Notes: generated by a model from the sequence alone, not told the origin. A DNA stretch of 64,000 nt from JBNJGB01 sp051747385 (GCA_051747385.1 JBNJGB010000010.1:62001-126000), one strand, 5' to 3'; shown: positions 9,223 through 23,832, counted from the stretch's first letter. A program made the numbers and translations.

Positions 9223-10446
9223 ATGGGCACGCAGGGTTCCTCCCAGTCGGGGCCGTCCATCGCGACGGGCCGGGATACCGGTGCGCCCCCTCCCCTGCCC
9301 GTTCGCGCAGGTGCCGCCTCGACGGGGAACAGCGTCCGCTACTTCAGCGACGAGGGGGCGGCGCTCGACGCCATCTGGCACGCCATCGACGAGGCCCGCA
9401 CGCGGGTGTGGGTGGAGATCTACATCATGGAGCCCGACGAGGTCGGGCGGGAGACCCTCCGCAGGCTGACCGCCGCCGCGCGGCGCGGCTGCGACGTGAT
9501 CCTCGTCTTCGACCGCTTCGGGAGCCGGAACCTGCGCCCCCGGCACCTCCGCCCCCTCCGCGAGGCCGGCGGGCGGGCCCTGGTCTTCAACCCGCTGCGT
9601 CCGTGGCGCGGGCGGCAGTCGCCCCTGTTCCGCAACCACCGGAAGGTGATCATCGTCGACGATCGCGTGGCCTTCTGCGGCGGGCTGAACCTCTCCCTGG
9701 CGTATAGCGGCGTGCTGTCCCGAAAGCTCCTGCGTCGCCGGAAGCGGCACATCGAGCACCTCTTCGACGACACGCTGATCCGGATGACGGGTCCGTGCGT
9801 GGCGGACCTGGGCCGCCTGTTCACGCGCACCCTCCACTACGCCGACGCCATCGTGGAGCGGCGGCCGTTTTCGCCCATGGAGGCCGTGCAGCACCCCGGG
9901 ATGCCCGTCCACGTCCTGGCCCACGACCCCGCGGAGCGGCCGTCGAGCCTCGAGCAGGCCCTCCTCCAGGCCGTGGGCGCGGCCCGGAACCGATGCTACC
10001 TCTCCTCCCCCTACTTCGTGCCGACGGCCGAGCTGGACCGCGCGCTCCGGGACGCCGCCGATCGCGGCCTCGACGTCCGCGTCCTCACCGCGGGGCGGAC
10101 CGACGTGCCCTTCGCGCGCTTCGCCGCGCGCCACGGCTACGGGCGCTTCCTCGAGCGCGGCGTCCGCATCTACGAGATGTACCAGCGCACGCTCCACTCC
10201 AAGACCCTCTGCGTCGACGGCCGCTTCGCCGTCGTCGGCTCCTACAACATGGACGTCTGGACCAGCCGGCACGTCCTGGAGATCGCCGCGGCCGTCCACG
10301 ACGAGTCCGTCGCCCGCGCCTGCGAGAGCGAGTTCCACCAGCACGCGGGCATGAGCGTCGAGGTGAGCCTGGAGGCCTGGCGTGGTCGCTCCTGGTGGCG
10401 GCGCCTCCTCGACCGCGCGATCCACTACCTGGCCGGGCTCATCTGA
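9223..10446 (+). CDS. cls: Cardiolipin synthase-like phospholipase D family protein
   Basis: A 407-residue protein with two HKD motifs: HRKVIIVDD near residue 139 and HSKTLCVDG near residue 325, each followed by the expected Gly-x-x-Asn stretch (GGLNLS, GSYNMD). This is the bacterial cardiolipin synthase/PLD fold, which transfers phosphatidyl groups to phosphatidylglycerol. There are no N-terminal transmembrane helices, so it resembles ClsB/ClsC-type soluble or peripheral enzymes rather than ClsA. An AGGAGG lies about 13 nt before the ATG. It converges with the next gene, only 18 bp away. Confidence 0.85.
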   Translation: MGTQGSSQSGPSIATGRDTGAPPPLPVRAGAASTGNSVRYFSDEGAALDAIWHAIDEARTRVWVEIYIMEPDEVGRETLRRLTAAARRGCDVILVFDRFGSRNLRPRHLRPLREAGGRALVFNPLRPWRGRQSPLFRNHRKVIIVDDRVAFCGGLNLSLAYSGVLSRKLLRRRKRHIEHLFDDTLIRMTGPCVADLGRLFTRTLHYADAIVERRPFSPMEAVQHPGMPVHVLAHDPAERPSSLEQALLQAVGAARNRCYLSSPYFVPTAELDRALRDAADRGLDVRVLTAGRTDVPFARFAARHGYGRFLERGVRIYEMYQRTLHSKTLCVDGRFAVVGSYNMDVWTSRHVLEIAAAVHDESVARACESEFHQHAGMSVEVSLEAWRGRSWWRRLLDRAIHYLAGLI

Positions 10447-10464
10447 CCAGGTCGGGAGGGCTGG

Positions 10465-10938
10465 CTACTCCGGTGGCGCGGGCGGAGGCTCGGGCTCTCC
10501 CCCCTCGGCGTCCACCCCCTCCCAGCTCTCGTCGTCGAACCAGCGGACGTCGCCGACCTCCGGCGTGGCGGCGAGCGCGTCGTGCACGCCGCGGCAGAGG
10601 TTCCGGAGCGACGGCGTGTCCTCCCGCCTCCCGACGAAGCGCTCCACCAGGCCTCTGCGCCTCTCCAGGGTGATCACCCAACGCCGGTGCTGCCCCTCCG
10701 GGGGGAGGACCATGACGTCGAACCGATCGCGGCCGATGCGGACGTCGAAGGCGTGGCTGTAGTCCGTGGCCCAGCGGTTCTGCACGTCCCACCCGGCGCG
10801 GCGCAGCGTGTCCACCAGGTGAGCCGCGAAGGCGATCCCGGCGGGGATGCGCCCCGTGTGCCCCGGTGGAGGCTCGTGGCCCACGTCGACCTCCGGGTCG
10901 TCGAAGGCCGGCGCCGTGAAGCGGACGGTCCAGGTCAT
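10465..10938 (-). CDS. Hypothetical protein, 157 residues
   Basis: A soluble protein with no signal peptide or membrane segment. It begins MTWTVRFTAPAFDD and ends in a Pro/Glu-rich tail. The middle is a mixed alpha/beta region with a conserved-looking stretch DVMVLPPEGQHRRWVITLERR. No family is recognised. It stands alone on the minus strand between convergent cls and lhgO-like genes, so context gives no function. Its codon use matches the neighbours, which supports a real gene. Confidence 0.6.
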   Translation of the reverse strand: MTWTVRFTAPAFDDPEVDVGHEPPPGHTGRIPAGIAFAAHLVDTLRRAGWDVQNRWATDYSHAFDVRIGRDRFDVMVLPPEGQHRRWVITLERRRGLVERFVGRREDTPSLRNLCRGVHDALAATPEVGDVRWFDDESWEGVDAEGGEPEPPPAPPE

Positions 10939-11195
10939 GGCGTCATCCTACCACCCGCCCGTCCGGAGGGGATCGCTCGGAGACGTCCAGAGGCTCGAGC
11001 GAGCCGCCGTCGAGATGCCCGCGCTCCCAGGCCACGGGTCCCTTGGACGGCGGGCACCTTGCCCGCCAAGACCAGCAGCCGACCATCCACGCGACAGCCC
11101 CGTCCCGCCCGCCGAGCGAGCCGCCGTCACGTCTCTCCGCGGGTTCGAAGATGCGATTGCCCTGCTCCGTGAGTGGTCACCCATCTTCGGGCAGG

Positions 11196-12320
11196 TCAGG
11201 ACACGCCCAGTCGCTCGGCCACCACCTCGGCGAGGGCCAGCGCCGCGGTCACGCCCGGGGACTCGATGCCCAGGAGGTGGACGGCGCCGTCGGGCGCCTC
11301 GGCGACCAGGAAGTCCCGATCCTCCGGCTCGTCGGGAGCCCGCAGCTTGGGCCGGATGCCGCAGCCGTCCCACGACAGGGCGTCCTCGGGGAAGGGGCCG
11401 ATCAGGCGCTGCCCGGCCTCGTGGAACGTCGCTCGCAGCCCCTCGTCCGGCGGCGAGAAGTCGTCCCGCCGGGCCACCCACCGCGCGTCCGGTCCCAGGC
11501 GCACGCGCCCATCCAGATCGAGGGTCAGGTGGACGCCGAGCCCGGGATCTCCGGGCACGCGCACGGGGTAGACCAGCCGGCGCCAGCCCGTGCGCCCGGC
11601 CAGCCGGAAGTAGTCGCCCCTCGACGGGTGGTGCTCCGGCGCGTCCTCCCAGCCCACCCGACGCGCCAGGCGGTCGGCGTCCATCCCGGCGGCGTTGATC
11701 AGCCGCTCGGCCCACAGTCGCCCGCGGCCCGTCTCCAGCGCGAAGCCCCCGCCGCCGGGCTCCACGCGCGCGACCGGCGCGCCGAAGGCCACCAGAGCGC
11801 CGTGGCGCTCCGCGTCCACCCGCAGGGAGTGGACCAGCGCGTGGACGTCCACGACGCCCGTCCAGGGACACCACAGCGCCTCGTCCACCGGGGGGAGCGA
11901 AGGCTCCAGACGTCTTACCTCGTCGGCGCCCAGCATCCGGATCTCCCGAGCGCCGTTGTCCCGGGCCCGCACCTCGAGGGCATGGAGCGCCTCCCGCTGC
12001 TCCGCGCCCCGGGCCACGACCAGCTTGCCCCGGCGGGCCACCGGGACCTCCCGGGCCTCCGCCCACTCGTACAGCAGCCGCTGACCCCGCACGCAGGTCC
12101 GGGCCTTGAGCGTTCCGGGCGGATAGTAGAGGCCGCTGTGGATCACCCCGCTGTTGCGGCTGGACACGCCCGTGCCCTCGACCTCGGCCGCCTCCAGCAG
12201 GGCCACGCTCAGCCCGCGGCGGGCGAGGAGGCTCGCGATCGCACAGCCGACGACTCCGGCGCCGATGACCGCAGCGCCGACGCCGTCGTCCGGTCGGGCC
12301 GCTACGCCGTGGCGCTCCAC
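11196..12320 (-). CDS. lhgO: FAD-dependent L-2-hydroxyglutarate oxidase/dehydrogenase-like protein
   Basis: A 374-residue DAO-fold flavoprotein. The FAD-binding Rossmann motif is AAVIGAGVVGCAIA near residue 16. The stretch SSRNSGVIHSGLYYPPGTLKA is characteristic of the LhgO/L2HGDH family, as is the late GIESPGVTAALA. Members oxidise L-2-hydroxyglutarate to 2-oxoglutarate. It overlaps the 3' end of gltD by 19 bp and is in operon with gltBD; its product, 2-oxoglutarate, is the carbon skeleton used by glutamate synthase, which fits the linkage. A related family member with another 2-hydroxyacid substrate cannot be excluded. Confidence 0.8.
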   Translation of the reverse strand: MERHGVAARPDDGVGAAVIGAGVVGCAIASLLARRGLSVALLEAAEVEGTGVSSRNSGVIHSGLYYPPGTLKARTCVRGQRLLYEWAEAREVPVARRGKLVVARGAEQREALHALEVRARDNGAREIRMLGADEVRRLEPSLPPVDEALWCPWTGVVDVHALVHSLRVDAERHGALVAFGAPVARVEPGGGGFALETGRGRLWAERLINAAGMDADRLARRVGWEDAPEHHPSRGDYFRLAGRTGWRRLVYPVRVPGDPGLGVHLTLDLDGRVRLGPDARWVARRDDFSPPDEGLRATFHEAGQRLIGPFPEDALSWDGCGIRPKLRAPDEPEDRDFLVAEAPDGAVHLLGIESPGVTAALALAEVVAERLGVS

Positions 12321-13774
12321 GGCTCGTCGATGCCCCGGGTCGGGAGGATGCTCCGATCACCGCGGAGATCGCGGTCGATCGCCCGGGCAGCCTCCCGCCC
12401 GTCACTGATGGCCCACACGATGAGGCTGGCGCCGCGGAAGGCGTCGCCCGCCGCGTACACGCCGTCGGCGCTGGTGCGGAAGGCGTCGTCCACGGCCACG
12501 TTGCCCCGCGGGCCCAGGTCCACGCCGAGCTGGTCGACCAGGGCGTCCGCGATGGGCCCCACGAAGCCCATGGCCAGGAGCACGAGGTCCACGTCCAGGA
12601 CCTCCTCGCTTCCCGGTACCTCCTTCATCTGCATGCGCCCGTCGTCGCCCTCGTCGAAGGTCACGCGCACGCCGTGGAGGCGCTTCACGCGGCCGTCCTC
12701 GCCCTCGAGGCGCTTGGTGAGCAGCGCGAATTCCCGCTCGCCGCCCTCCTCCTGGCTGGACGACGTCCGGAAGACCATGGGCCACTCCGGCCAGGGGTTC
12801 TCGGGGTCCCGGACGTCGGGCGGCCGCTCCATCAGCTCCACCTGAGCGACGTGGGACGCCCCCTGGCGCAGGGAGGTACCCAGGCAGTCGGAGCCCGTGT
12901 CGCCTCCGCCGAGGATGACGACGCGCTTGCCCTCGGCGTCGATCCGGCCGTGGCGGACGCTCTGTCCCGCCACGACCCGGTTCTGCTGCTCGAGGAACTC
13001 CATGGCGAAGTGGACGCCGTCCAGCTCGCGGCCAGGGACCTTCAGGTCGCGGGGCCGCTGGGAGCCGATGGCGATGAGCACCGCGTCGTGCTCGTCCCTG
13101 AGGGCGTCCCAGGTCGGCTCCACGCCCACCTCGACGCCCGGGGCGAAGCGGACGCCCTCCTCCTCCATGAGGCGGAGGCGTCGGTCGATGACCCACTTCT
13201 CCATCTTGAAGTCGGGGATCCCGTAGCGGAGCAGGCCGCCGATGCGATCGGCCTTCTCGTAGACCGTCACCGTGTGCCCGGCCCGGTTGAGCTGGGCGGC
13301 GGCGGCCAGGCCGGCCGGTCCCGAGCCCACCACGGCCACGGTCTTGCCGGTCCGCGCCTCGGGCGGGCGCGCCTCGACCCAGCCCTCGGTGAAGGCCCGC
13401 TCGATGATCTCCTTTTCCATCTGCTCGATGGTGACGGGATCCGTGTTGATGTTCAGGACGCAGGACTTCTCGCAGGGCGCCGGGCACAGGCGGCCGGTGA
13501 ACTCCGGGAAGTTGTTGGTGGCGTCCAGGCGGCGGAACGCGTCCCGCCACCGGTTCCGGAACACCAGGTCGTTCCAGTCCGGGATCAGGTTGCCCAGGGG
13601 GCAGCCCTGGTGACAGAAGGGGACGCCGCAGTCGATGCAGCGGCCTCCCTGCTGCCTCGTGACCTCGGTGGTCTGCGCCAGCTGGAGCTCCTTCCAGTCC
13701 CGCAGGCGGGCGGACTTGTCACGCTTGGACGGCAGCACGCGCTGCCACTCGATGAAGCCGGTGGGCTTTCCCAT
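12302..13774 (-). CDS. gltD: Glutamate synthase (NADPH) small subunit
   Basis: A 490-residue iron-sulfur flavoprotein that passes electrons from NAD(P)H to GltB. The N-terminal cysteines in GGRCIDCGVPFCHQGCPLG and RLCPAPCEKSC bind two [4Fe-4S] clusters. An FAD-binding motif VVGSGPAGLAAA is near residue 150 and an NAD(P)-binding motif VVILGGGDTGSDCLG near residue 290; the late GDAFRGASLIVWAI segment is typical of GltD. The gene lies 49 bp after gltB on the same strand. Confidence 0.96.
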   Translation of the reverse strand: MGKPTGFIEWQRVLPSKRDKSARLRDWKELQLAQTTEVTRQQGGRCIDCGVPFCHQGCPLGNLIPDWNDLVFRNRWRDAFRRLDATNNFPEFTGRLCPAPCEKSCVLNINTDPVTIEQMEKEIIERAFTEGWVEARPPEARTGKTVAVVGSGPAGLAAAAQLNRAGHTVTVYEKADRIGGLLRYGIPDFKMEKWVIDRRLRLMEEEGVRFAPGVEVGVEPTWDALRDEHDAVLIAIGSQRPRDLKVPGRELDGVHFAMEFLEQQNRVVAGQSVRHGRIDAEGKRVVILGGGDTGSDCLGTSLRQGASHVAQVELMERPPDVRDPENPWPEWPMVFRTSSSQEEGGEREFALLTKRLEGEDGRVKRLHGVRVTFDEGDDGRMQMKEVPGSEEVLDVDLVLLAMGFVGPIADALVDQLGVDLGPRGNVAVDDAFRTSADGVYAAGDAFRGASLIVWAISDGREAARAIDRDLRGDRSILPTRGIDEPWSATA

Positions 13775-13823
13775 CGCTCCTCCAGATACGGGTGAAGGCT
13801 CCGCGTCTCCTCCGGGCGGCGGG

Positions 13824-18350
<4,527 letters not shown>

Positions 18351-18643
18351 AACGCTCCTTCGTCGTTCCTCGACGGTCACCCCTGCTGTGGGCCGGCTCT
18401 CGGGGCGACTCGTACCAGCCCTGCCGAACACAGAGCGCACGGACCCTAACGCGCCGCGTCACGGATCCGCAAGCTCCAGGCGAAATGTCCGGGCAACGAA
18501 ACGGAAACGCGGGCAGCGTCCACGGCAGTCCCGCGGCCCGTCGGAAACCGGCGGTGTCGCTGCGTGGTGGGATCGACCCGTGCGTTTCGCTACAGTACGC
18601 GCCGCGCGGCTCGAGCCGCGCCCACCCCACGGGAGGCGCTCCG

Positions 18644-21600
18644 ATGCGAGGACCCACCGCAACCTCCACTCTGGCGATGCTGGCCGCGGCCGCCCTGGCC
18701 CTGGCGGCCTGCGACGACGGCGGCACGACGCCCGGCGACGGCACGCCCGACGGCGGTCCGGGAGTCGACACCCTGGCCCCCGACGCCTCCGGCGACGCCC
18801 CCGACCCGGACGAGGACGTGGTCGACCCTCCGGACGACACGATCACCCCGGGCGACGCGGAGCCGGACGGCGGCGAGTCCGACGGGGACGAGGAGGACGC
18901 GGCGGTGGACCCGGACGTGCCGCCCGACACGGGAGATGGGTGCCGCCCGGACGAGTGCGCCATCGACGGCGAGTGCTGGCCCAACAAGGAGGTGTCGCCC
19001 GACACCCCGTGCCTGGCCTGCCTCGTGGTGGTGGACCGCCAGGCGTGGAGCCCGGTGGACGGCGCCCAGTGTGACGACGGCAGCGCCTGCACCACCGAGG
19101 ACGCCTGCTACGACGGGGAGTGCGTCGGCGTGCCCGTGCCGTGCGGGGACGGCAACCCGTGCACCGACGACATCTGCGACCCGGACACGGGCGAGTGCAG
19201 CCACGAGCCGAACGAGGCGCCCTGCGAGGACGGCAACGCCTGCACGGACGGCGACACCTGCTCCGGCGGGTCGTGCCAGGCCGGGCCCGAGCTCGACTGC
19301 GACGACGACAACCCCTGCACGAAGGACACCTGCCTGCCCGCGGCCGGGTGCGTCCACCAGGTCGCCACCGAGGCCACCTGCGACGACGGCGACCCCTGCA
19401 CCATCGGCGACGCCTGCGTCGACGGCGCCTGCGTCCCCGGCGACTTCCTGAACTGTGACGACGGCAACCTCTGCACGGTCGACAGCTGCGGGCCGGACGG
19501 CGAGTGCCACCACGAGCCCATCGGACACCTCTGCGAGGACGACAACCCGTGCACCGACGAGGCCTGCGACCCCGACAAGGGCTGCGTCTACCCGTACAAC
19601 AACGACCCGTGCGACGACGGGAAGCTCTGCACCGAGGGCGACACCTGCACGAACGGGGTGTGCAAGGGCTCCCCGGTGCCGGTCGATGACGGCAACCCGT
19701 GCACCGACGACGCCTGCCTCGAGGGCGAGGGCGTCGTGCACACGGCCAACACCCTGCCCTGCGACGACGGCGACGCCTGCACCCTGGGCGACACGTGCGC
19801 CGACAAGGCCTGCGTGTCCGGCGGCAAGACCCCCGACTGCGACGACGACAACCCCTGCACCGACGACACCTGCGACCCGGACGTCGGCTGCGTACACACC
19901 CCGAACACCCTGCCCTGCGACGACGGCACGGTGTGCACCGAGGGCGACACCTGCCAGGGCGGCGAGTGCGTCGGCACCCCCATCGACTGTGACGACGGCA
20001 ACGACTGCACGGCGGACAGCTGCGACCCGGTGGAGGGCTGCCAGAGCGAGCTGATCGTCTCCAACGCCTGCCGGCCGCAGATCACCGTCACCAGCCCGGA
20101 GCGGGCGGCCACCCTCGAGGGCTCGTCTCCGTTCCTGTACGTCCAGGGGCAGGTGGAGAGCGGCGCCGGGCCCATCACGGAGCTGAAGCTCAACGGCACG
20201 TCCGTGAACATCCAGTCCGACGGGAGCTTCAGCTACCCGTACAACGGCCACATCGGCGGCAACACGCTGGTCCTCGAGGCGACGGACAGCTTCGGCTCCA
20301 CCCGCAAGCGCGTGCAGTCCTTCCTGTTCGGCGTCGACTACAACAAGCCGACGGAGCCCAAGGCGGGCATGGTCGAGCAGGGCATGGCGATCCACCTCGC
20401 CCAGGAGGTCCTGGACGACGGCGACCACAGCCACCCGCCGGACGACCTGGCCACCATCTTCGAGATGGTCCTCGACGGCTACGACTTCTCCTCCATCATG
20501 CCGCCCGGCTCGAAGCTGGGCTCCGTCGACCTCGTCGTGGGCACCGCGAGCGTGTACGTGGAGGACTTCTGGGCCGGCGAGCGCTCGGTGTCCCTGTACT
20601 CCACCTTCTCCGGCCTCGAGATGACGGCCTCCGTGGCGGACGTCGGGGTCACGGTCTGCGCCGGCTGCGGCGAGTGGTACGAGGTGGACGCCGACGTGAC
20701 CATGGACGCCATCATCATCGACGCCGACCTGGACCTGTCCGTGGAGAACCACCAGCTCGTGGCGAACCTCACCAACGTGAGCGTCACGGTCGACAACCTC
20801 GACGTGAGCGCGGGCGTCCTGGTGGACTGGCTCATCGACTTCTTCGAGCCCACCATCAAGGAAGAGATCGAGACGTCCTTCGAGTCCGAGATCGCGGGCC
20901 AGATCGAGCCCATGCTGACGGACGCCCTGTCGTCGCTGGCCTTCCAGACCACCTTCGACATGCCCTCCCTCGACCCGTCCGGCGGCTCCGTGCCCCTGTC
21001 GCTGGTCACGGACTTCCAGGCCGTGGAGAGCAACTCCTCCGGCCTGACGCTCAAGCTCCGGTCGGGGGCCTACGCCCCGAAGGTCACGCCCTACGACAAC
21101 CTGGGCGCTCTGGCCCGCGGCGGCTGCGGCTCCGGCTATCAGAAGCTCATCGTGCCCAAGGCGGACCCCTTGGAGCTCGTCCTGTCCGACGACACCCTCA
21201 ACGAGCTCCTCTACGCCGCGTGGAACGGAGGCCTGCTCGAGGTCGACGTGCCCCCGGAGATGCTCTCCGACGTCGACCTGGGCGAGTACGGCATCACCGA
21301 CCTGGACATCTCGCTGAGCGGGATGCTCCAGCCGACCCTGTCCGACTGCAACCCGGACTCGGAGCAGGAGGTCCACATCGGCGACCTCCGCGTGGACGCC
21401 TCCCTGAACCTCCTGGGCCAGCCCATGGACGTGGTGATGTACGCCAGCTTCATCGCCGGGGTGGACATCCTCGTCCAGGACGGCGAGCTGGGTGTGTCGT
21501 TGACCTCCGTGAAGTCCCTCGAGAGCGAGGTGACCGTCCTCCAGGACGGCCTGGTCGGCTCCGAGGACATGATCGCGGATCTCATCAACGAGAACCTGGT

Positions 21601-21772
21601 CCCGAGCCTGCTCGACGCCATGGGCGGGGAGACGCTGGGCGGCTTCCCGCTGCCGGAGATCGACCTGGGCGCGGCCGTGGACGGCCTGCCCGCCGGCACC
21701 GTCATCGCCATCGACCCCCAGAGCATCACCCGCCAGGGCGGCAACACCATCGTCGGCGGCGACCTGAAGTGA
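18644..21772 (+). CDS. Cys-rich repeat lipoprotein with Ig-like and BPI/SMP-like C-terminal regions
   Basis: A 1042-residue secreted lipoprotein of unknown function. The signal peptide ends in ALALAACDD. An Asp/Gly/Pro-rich linker spans residues 25-95. Residues 100-475 hold about ten tandem units of the form C-D-D-G-x2-C-T-x-D-x-C, common in myxobacterial surface proteins. Residues 480-570 look like an Ig-like bacterial domain (TVTSPERAATLEGS). The last 470 residues alternate amphipathic beta strands with segments such as VDWLIDFFEPTIKEEIETSF, resembling tubular lipid-binding (BPI/SMP-type) proteins; this last point is inference. ATG 18644 follows GGGAGG. It forms a pair with the next gene, 11 bp downstream. 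Confidence 0.85.
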   Translation: MRGPTATSTLAMLAAAALALAACDDGGTTPGDGTPDGGPGVDTLAPDASGDAPDPDEDVVDPPDDTITPGDAEPDGGESDGDEEDAAVDPDVPPDTGDGCRPDECAIDGECWPNKEVSPDTPCLACLVVVDRQAWSPVDGAQCDDGSACTTEDACYDGECVGVPVPCGDGNPCTDDICDPDTGECSHEPNEAPCEDGNACTDGDTCSGGSCQAGPELDCDDDNPCTKDTCLPAAGCVHQVATEATCDDGDPCTIGDACVDGACVPGDFLNCDDGNLCTVDSCGPDGECHHEPIGHLCEDDNPCTDEACDPDKGCVYPYNNDPCDDGKLCTEGDTCTNGVCKGSPVPVDDGNPCTDDACLEGEGVVHTANTLPCDDGDACTLGDTCADKACVSGGKTPDCDDDNPCTDDTCDPDVGCVHTPNTLPCDDGTVCTEGDTCQGGECVGTPIDCDDGNDCTADSCDPVEGCQSELIVSNACRPQITVTSPERAATLEGSSPFLYVQGQVESGAGPITELKLNGTSVNIQSDGSFSYPYNGHIGGNTLVLEATDSFGSTRKRVQSFLFGVDYNKPTEPKAGMVEQGMAIHLAQEVLDDGDHSHPPDDLATIFEMVLDGYDFSSIMPPGSKLGSVDLVVGTASVYVEDFWAGERSVSLYSTFSGLEMTASVADVGVTVCAGCGEWYEVDADVTMDAIIIDADLDLSVENHQLVANLTNVSVTVDNLDVSAGVLVDWLIDFFEPTIKEEIETSFESEIAGQIEPMLTDALSSLAFQTTFDMPSLDPSGGSVPLSLVTDFQAVESNSSGLTLKLRSGAYAPKVTPYDNLGALARGGCGSGYQKLIVPKADPLELVLSDDTLNELLYAAWNGGLLEVDVPPEMLSDVDLGEYGITDLDISLSGMLQPTLSDCNPDSEQEVHIGDLRVDASLNLLGQPMDVVMYASFIAGVDILVQDGELGVSLTSVKSLESEVTVLQDGLVGSEDMIADLINENLVPSLLDAMGGETLGGFPLPEIDLGAAVDGLPAGTVIAIDPQSITRQGGNTIVGGDLK

Positions 21773-21783
21773 GGAAACGCTCC

Positions 21784-23832
21784 ATGCACCTCCAGATCAG
21801 CAACACGCCCCTCCGGAACCTCGGCGCCGGACTCGTGCTCCTCGCCGGCCTCCTGGTCGGCTGCGACGACGGGAGCGAGATCGGGTCCGGGGGCCCGGAC
21901 ACGACCCAGGCCATCGACACGGCCGGCGACGACGGCCCCACCGGCGACGAGGGGAGCGGCGAGACGGTGGAGCCCGACGCGGACGCCACGACGGCCCCGG
22001 ACGACGACGCCGGCCCCACGCCGGACGCCGACGCGGACGACGGCGAGGAGGACGTCGTGCTCCTCGAGTGCCCGGACGACGTCGACTGCGACGACGGCCT
22101 CGCCTGCACCGACGACGGGTGCTCGATGCCCGGCTACGTCTGCACCTGGGAGCTTCAGCCCGGCTCCTGTCTCATCGGCGGCACCTGCCGCGCGGACGGC
22201 GAGGCGCACCCCGACGATCCGTGCCGGGTGTGCGATCCGGACGCCGACCCCTACGCGTGGACGCCTCTGGAGGACGGCACGTCCTGTGACGACGGCGAGC
22301 CGTGCACGGAGCAGTCCACCTGCCAGGGCGGCATCTGCCAGGGCGCCCCGAACTGCTCGGACAACAACCCGTGCACGAAGGACGAGTGCGACCCGGAGAC
22401 GGGCTGCGAGCACACGCCGCTGGCCCAGGGCACGCCCTGCGACGACGGGGACATGTGCACGGACATGGACACCTGCCAGATGGGTGAGTGCACCGGGACC
22501 CCCACGGACTGCGACGACGGCAACCCGTGCACGGACGACGCGTGCGACCCGACCCTGGGCTGCACGTCCACCGACAACGAGGCCTCCTGCGAGGACGGCG
22601 ACCTCTGCACGGACGGCGACACGTGCGTCGAGGGCACCTGCGAGCCCGGCGAAGAGACCGTCTGCGACGACGGCAACGCTTGCACCGCCGACACCTGCGA
22701 CCCGAACGTGGGGTGCGTCCACCTGCCGATGGAGAGCCCGTGCTGCGTCGGGGAGACCTCCATCTGCGACGACGACGACCCGTGCACGACGGACCTCTGC
22801 GACCCGGCGACGGGCGGCTGCAGCCACGAGTTCAACACCGCCCCGTGCGACGACCAGGACGCCTGCACCACGGGCGACACGTGCGACGCCGGCGAGTGCG
22901 TCGGCGAGCCCGTGTCCTGCGACGACGGCAACCCCTGCACCCAGGACCAGTGCAACGCCAGCGAGGGCTGCGTGAACGTGCCGCTGGACGGCGACGCCTG
23001 CGACGACGGTCTGGCCTGCTCCACGAACGACGTCTGCGTGGACGGCGTCTGCCAGGGCGACGAGAGCGAGTGTACCTGCACGCCCACGTTCAGCGCCGAC
23101 GCGGCCAAGGCGGACTCGGTGCTCATCGGCGACGGCGGCCACCCGGGCGAGGGCCTGGACCTGGACGACGACCCGGAGACCTGCGCCCCCTCCACCGACT
23201 GCTCGGGCGGCATCAACAACGGCCTCGGCATCCTCGCCGGCATGGCCAACGACTCGCTGGTCGACGCCGTGGACGACGGCAGCGTGATGATCCTCCTGGA
23301 GTTCCGCGACCTGAAGCAGGGGAGCTTCACCATGGCGGCGTATCAGGCCGACCTGGATCCGGCGAACGCCGACTGCGACTTCCAGAACGCCACCTGCGCG
23401 TACCTGGTGGATCCCTCGCTCCTCGACGAGGAGACCTGCGAGCCCATGGCGGCGCTCCCCGGCACCCTGGACGGCGACACCATCGCCGCAGGGGGACCCG
23501 AGAGCGTGTTTCCCTTCGCCCTGCCCCTGACCGACGGCGTGGAGCTCCAGCTCACCATCTTCAACGTGCGCTTCGAGGGGACGGCGACGCTCACGGACGG
23601 ACAGGTGACGGGGGTGGACGGCATCCTCGGCGGCGCCGTGCCCAAGGAGACGCTGCTCGCCGCGGTGGACGCCCTGCCCGACGACGGGGACGTGCCGAAG
23701 GATCTGGTGAAGGCCTTCATCGACGGCCTGGAGGCCGACATCGACGGCGACGGCGACGGGACGAAGGAGTCCGTCAGCCTCGGCCTGAAGGTCCACGCCA
23801 TCGACGCCACCATCGCCGGCATGCAGGAATAG
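21784..23832 (+). CDS. Cys-rich repeat lipoprotein, paralogue of the upstream gene
   Basis: A 682-residue secreted lipoprotein. The signal peptide ends in LLAGLLVGCDD. An acidic linker runs to about residue 92. Residues 94-435 carry the same C-D-D-G-x2-C-T repeat units as the upstream protein, and the C-terminal 245 residues form a different, unrecognised domain (GLGILAGMANDSLVDAVDD; ends LKVHAIDATIAGMQE). This C-domain recurs in spirit as a beta-rich calcium-poor globular region, but no family is assigned. ATG 21784 has GAGGAAA upstream. The short spacing to the preceding gene indicates one transcript. Confidence 0.82.
   Translation: MHLQISNTPLRNLGAGLVLLAGLLVGCDDGSEIGSGGPDTTQAIDTAGDDGPTGDEGSGETVEPDADATTAPDDDAGPTPDADADDGEEDVVLLECPDDVDCDDGLACTDDGCSMPGYVCTWELQPGSCLIGGTCRADGEAHPDDPCRVCDPDADPYAWTPLEDGTSCDDGEPCTEQSTCQGGICQGAPNCSDNNPCTKDECDPETGCEHTPLAQGTPCDDGDMCTDMDTCQMGECTGTPTDCDDGNPCTDDACDPTLGCTSTDNEASCEDGDLCTDGDTCVEGTCEPGEETVCDDGNACTADTCDPNVGCVHLPMESPCCVGETSICDDDDPCTTDLCDPATGGCSHEFNTAPCDDQDACTTGDTCDAGECVGEPVSCDDGNPCTQDQCNASEGCVNVPLDGDACDDGLACSTNDVCVDGVCQGDESECTCTPTFSADAAKADSVLIGDGGHPGEGLDLDDDPETCAPSTDCSGGINNGLGILAGMANDSLVDAVDDGSVMILLEFRDLKQGSFTMAAYQADLDPANADCDFQNATCAYLVDPSLLDEETCEPMAALPGTLDGDTIAAGGPESVFPFALPLTDGVELQLTIFNVRFEGTATLTDGQVTGVDGILGGAVPKETLLAAVDALPDDGDVPKDLVKAFIDGLEADIDGDGDGTKESVSLGLKVHAIDATIAGMQE

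Noticed and set aside
9420..10425. Minus-strand open frames opposite cls
   Set aside because: The plus strand encodes both HKD motifs with a good start; the opposite frames are shadows.
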